The notes under the pieces were generated by a model. The model was not told where the DNA came from and made no database searches. It was given only the letters and a program-made list of their open reading frames with translations. From Micromonospora cremea (GTDB lineage Bacteria; Actinomycetota; Actinomycetes; Mycobacteriales; Micromonosporaceae), in contig NZ_FSQT01000001.1 in NCBI RefSeq assembly GCF_900143515.1, forward strand, positions 1,612,001-1,676,000: a DNA stretch of 64,000 nt, given 5' to 3'. The translations under genes and the position numbers were made by a program. This document shows, piece after piece, positions 62,329 to 64,000 of this stretch. How positions within the stretch are numbered: the stretch's first letter is position 1; each line of letters starts with the position of its first letter.

Positions 62329-63063
62329 CTAGCGCCCGAGCCACTCCCGGTAGGCGGTGGGCGCGATGACGGCGCCCTCGGTGGCGATGAGGACGTCGCC
62401 GGGCGCGGCGGCGAACATGCCGGCGCTGTCGTCGGTGACGACGGTGCGCTGGTCACCGCGGGCGGCGAGGGTGATCCTGCCCAGCTCGTCGAGCGGGAAG
62501 ACGTCGGGCCCGGCGATGTTGCGCGTGCCCTGAAGTGGGGCGCCCATGCTGACGTCGGCGACGGCCTGTGCGACGTCGGCCGCCGCGATGGGCTGCAGCG
62601 CATTGCTGGGCAGGCGGACGGTGTTCTCGTCGGCGGTCCAGGACATGACCGCGTCCATGAACTCGAAGAACTGGGTGGCGCGCACGATCGAGTACGGGAC
62701 GGGACCGGCCTTGAGGATGTCCTCCTGCAGGACCTTGGCGCGGTAGTAGTCCAGGGCGGGAACCTGGTCGACGCCCACGATCGAGAGGATGACCGCGTGG
62801 CCGACACCTGCACGCTCGGCGGCGGCCAGGAGGTTGTCCATGGTCGTCTGGAAGAAGGCGGGGGAGGCCTCGTCGAAGGTCGGCGAGTTGGTCAGGTTGA
62901 CGACGACCTCGGCGCCCGTGAGCGCCTCGGACAGACCCTGTCCGGTGAGCAGGTCCACCCCGGTGGACAGCGAGAGCGGCACTGCCTCGTGCCCGGCCTC
63001 CCGCAAGATCGTGACGACCTGTGAACCGATGAGGCCCGTTCCACCCAACACGGCGATCTTCAT
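62329..63063 (-). CDS. NmrA-like NAD(P)-binding atypical SDR
   Basis: A 244-residue protein. The N-terminal MKIAVLGGTGLIGSQVVTIL carries the GxxGxxG dinucleotide site, with VVVNLTNSPTFDE, ILSIVGVDQVPALDYYRAK (YxxxK-like) and the NmrA/triphenylmethane-reductase-like YSIVRATQFFEF. Such proteins bind NAD(P) and may act as redox sensors rather than enzymes. ATG 63063 has GGAAAGG upstream. In Streptomyces venezuelae the Rrf2 regulator RsrR is divergent from an NmrA-type gene; the same pair appears here. Confidence 0.88.
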   Translation of the reverse strand: MKIAVLGGTGLIGSQVVTILREAGHEAVPLSLSTGVDLLTGQGLSEALTGAEVVVNLTNSPTFDEASPAFFQTTMDNLLAAAERAGVGHAVILSIVGVDQVPALDYYRAKVLQEDILKAGPVPYSIVRATQFFEFMDAVMSWTADENTVRLPSNALQPIAAADVAQAVADVSMGAPLQGTRNIAGPDVFPLDELGRITLAARGDQRTVVTDDSAGMFAAAPGDVLIATEGAVIAPTAYREWLGR

Positions 63064-63134
63064 GTCCAGCACACCTTTCCCTGCGGATATGGCTCTTCTG
63101 GGGCCGTGTGTCCGGCTGCTTCGTTGGAGCCGAT

Positions 63135-63185
63135 ACTCGGACTCCCCATGTCCGAGAACTATACTCGGACAAGAATCGTCCGAGT
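63135..63185. promoter_or_regulatory. four-half-site operator between nmrA-like and rrf2 genes
   Basis: Four copies of the same heptamer in alternating direction: ACTCGGAC (63135-63142), GTCCGAG (63150-63156), CTCGGAC (63164-63170), GTCCGAGT (63178-63185), start to start every 14-15 bp. The central pair forms a perfect 8-bp-arm palindrome with 7-bp spacer. The array lies between both start codons, as expected for the autoregulated divergent Rrf2 operator. Confidence 0.75.
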
Positions 63186-63210
63186 AATGGGGTGTGGCTA
63201 GGGTGAAACC

Positions 63211-63696
63211 ATGAAGATGTCCGGCGGGGTCGAGTGGGCGCTGCACTGCTGCGTCGTCCTCACCACCAGCAGCAGGCCCGTCCCGGCGGCCAAGCTCGCG
63301 GAACTGCACGACGTCTCCGGCAGCTACCTCGCCAAGCAGCTCCAGTCCCTCGCCCGCGCCGGCCTGATCCACTCCGTCCAGGGCAAGTCCGGCGGCTACG
63401 CGTTGACCCGCGCACCGGAGAGCATCACGTTGCTCGACGTGGTGCGGGCCGTCGACGGCCCCGGCCCCGCCTTCGTCTGCACCGAGATCCGACAGCGCGG
63501 CCCGTTGGCGACCCCGGCCAACGCCTGCACCAGGGCGTGCCCGGTCGCCCGCGCCATGTGGAGCGCCGAGGAGGCGTGGCGCCAAGCGCTCGCCGCGGTC
63601 ACGATCGCCGATCTCGCCCGGGACGTCGGCACCGACTCCGGCCCGGAGGCACTGCCCGCGGTACGCGCCTGGCTGACCGGCGCCACCGACGACTGA
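63211..63696 (+). CDS. rsrR: Rrf2 family regulator, RsrR-like [2Fe-2S] redox sensor
   Basis: A 161-residue Rrf2 winged-helix protein: MKMSGGVEWALHCCVVLTTS, helix-turn-helix LHDVSGSYLAKQLQSLARAG and wing VQGKSGGYALTRAP, then Cys90, Cys106 and Cys110 in the cluster loop (FVCTEIRQRG, NACTRACPV). Glu8 and His12 stand exactly where the structurally characterised RsrR uses Glu8 and His12 as [2Fe-2S] ligands together with two cysteines. It should act as redox-responsive repressor of itself and the nmrA-like gene through the array at 63135-63185. Confidence 0.85.
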   Translation: MKMSGGVEWALHCCVVLTTSSRPVPAAKLAELHDVSGSYLAKQLQSLARAGLIHSVQGKSGGYALTRAPESITLLDVVRAVDGPGPAFVCTEIRQRGPLATPANACTRACPVARAMWSAEEAWRQALAAVTIADLARDVGTDSGPEALPAVRAWLTGATDD

Positions 63697-63703
63697 ACCG
63701 CTG

Positions 63704-64000
63704 TCAACCGGCGTGGCGTACCTCGGTGCCCCAGATCTGCGCCCACGGACGCCGCAGCCCTCGGCACACGAAGATCGGGCCGCCGTTCTCGTCGTTGTCC
63801 ACCTCGACCCGCTGGTCCACCCGCCCGGCGAGCGCGCACTCGTCGAACCAGGCGTTCAGCGGGGCTGAGCGTTCCCAGCCGACGACGATCACCACGTCGG
63901 CGTCGGCGGGTGGTCGGCCGAAGTCGACCATGCTGTTGTGCCCGGAGTACGCGCGGGGGAGGCCACGGGCCGGGCCGTAGCGCGCCAGCGCCCCCGCCTC
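63704..64000 (-). CDS. C-terminal end of a GT39-type glycosyltransferase, 5' end outside window
   Basis: The visible 98 residues read EAGALARYGPARGLPRAYSG, HNSMVDFGRPPADADVVIVV, then WFDECALAGRVDQRVEVDNDEN and CRGLRRPWAQIWGTEVRHAG. This is the extracytoplasmic C-terminal part of actinobacterial GT39/PMT-like membrane glycosyltransferases that use polyprenyl-phosphate sugars. The membrane domain lies beyond the right edge. The protein could draw on polyprenyl-phosphomannose made by the ppm1 product at 26572. Convergent with rsrR, 7 bp apart. Confidence 0.72.
   Translation of the reverse strand, partial: EAGALARYGPARGLPRAYSGHNSMVDFGRPPADADVVIVVGWERSAPLNAWFDECALAGRVDQRVEVDNDENGGPIFVCRGLRRPWAQIWGTEVRHAG

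Overview
High-GC (about 70-73 %) actinobacterial chromosome, most likely Micromonosporaceae (Micromonospora or a close relative). The evidence is GTG-rich starts, third-position G/C bias, RbpA, an Lnt-Ppm1 lipoprotein/polyprenol-mannose pair, a GT39 protein, CsbD/CHRD/DUF385 proteins, and a hairpin with the core AGGGCCCCCTGTTAAC (4341-4379) that I associate, from memory, with repeats scattered through Micromonospora genomes. No rRNA, tRNA, CRISPR array or biosynthetic megacluster is present.

Layout. 1-4.3 kb: end of a 5'-3' exonuclease, a DUF4037 protein, and an MFS exporter divergent from a HxlR-type regulator fused to a peroxiredoxin. 4.4-10.2 kb: secreted GH18 chitinase, M24 peptidase/acyl-CoA dehydrogenase pair, Lrp regulator, phosphatase, CsbD, YnfA. 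10.3-14 kb: aldo/keto reductase, DUF385 oxidoreductase with a 24-codon upstream ORF, AraC regulator, polysaccharide deacetylase. 14-16.2 kb: decayed genes (MFS relic, frameshifted CHRD protein, LtrA relic). 16.2-24.4 kb: lysine catabolism via beta-lysine: kamA divergent from an operon kdd - amidohydrolase - kamD - kamE - kal - glmL-like, in which the last five genes overlap by 4 bp each. 24.4-31.2 kb: candidate non-coding transcript, lnt, ppm1, fxsA, rbpA with a SigR-like promoter, POT transporter, coiled-coil protein. 31.3-36.9 kb: MFS/TetR divergent pair whose operator recurs before a flavin monooxygenase/SDR pair; LysE and DUF1992 proteins. 37-42.9 kb: FtsX-type ABC exporter divergent from a two-component system, then GNAT and DinB-like proteins. 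42.9-47.8 kb: secreted nagZ-namZ-serine hydrolase cassette for muropeptide salvage.

48.7-55.6 kb is an accessory, scarred region: resolvase HTH fragment, truncated HAD and questin-oxidase genes, then a nested transposon scar (Tn3 tnpA N-terminus, IS256 and ISL3 pieces, Tn3-like end). 55.6-57.3 kb carries a rifampicin monooxygenase (Rox-like) preceded by a 17-codon leader ORF with strong Shine-Dalgarno and a hairpin. 57.7-61.1 kb is the least described system: a three-gene overlapping operon with a membrane-anchored, helical-repeat CHAT protease (His726/Cys764), a 72-residue acidic protein and a DUF6338 membrane protein. It is divergent from a Nudix hydrolase across a perfect 12-bp palindrome. 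61.8-64 kb: HNH protein, then an NmrA-like/Rrf2 divergent pair matching the Streptomyces RsrR arrangement (Glu8 and His12 conserved) with four ordered half-sites between them, and the end of a GT39 protein.
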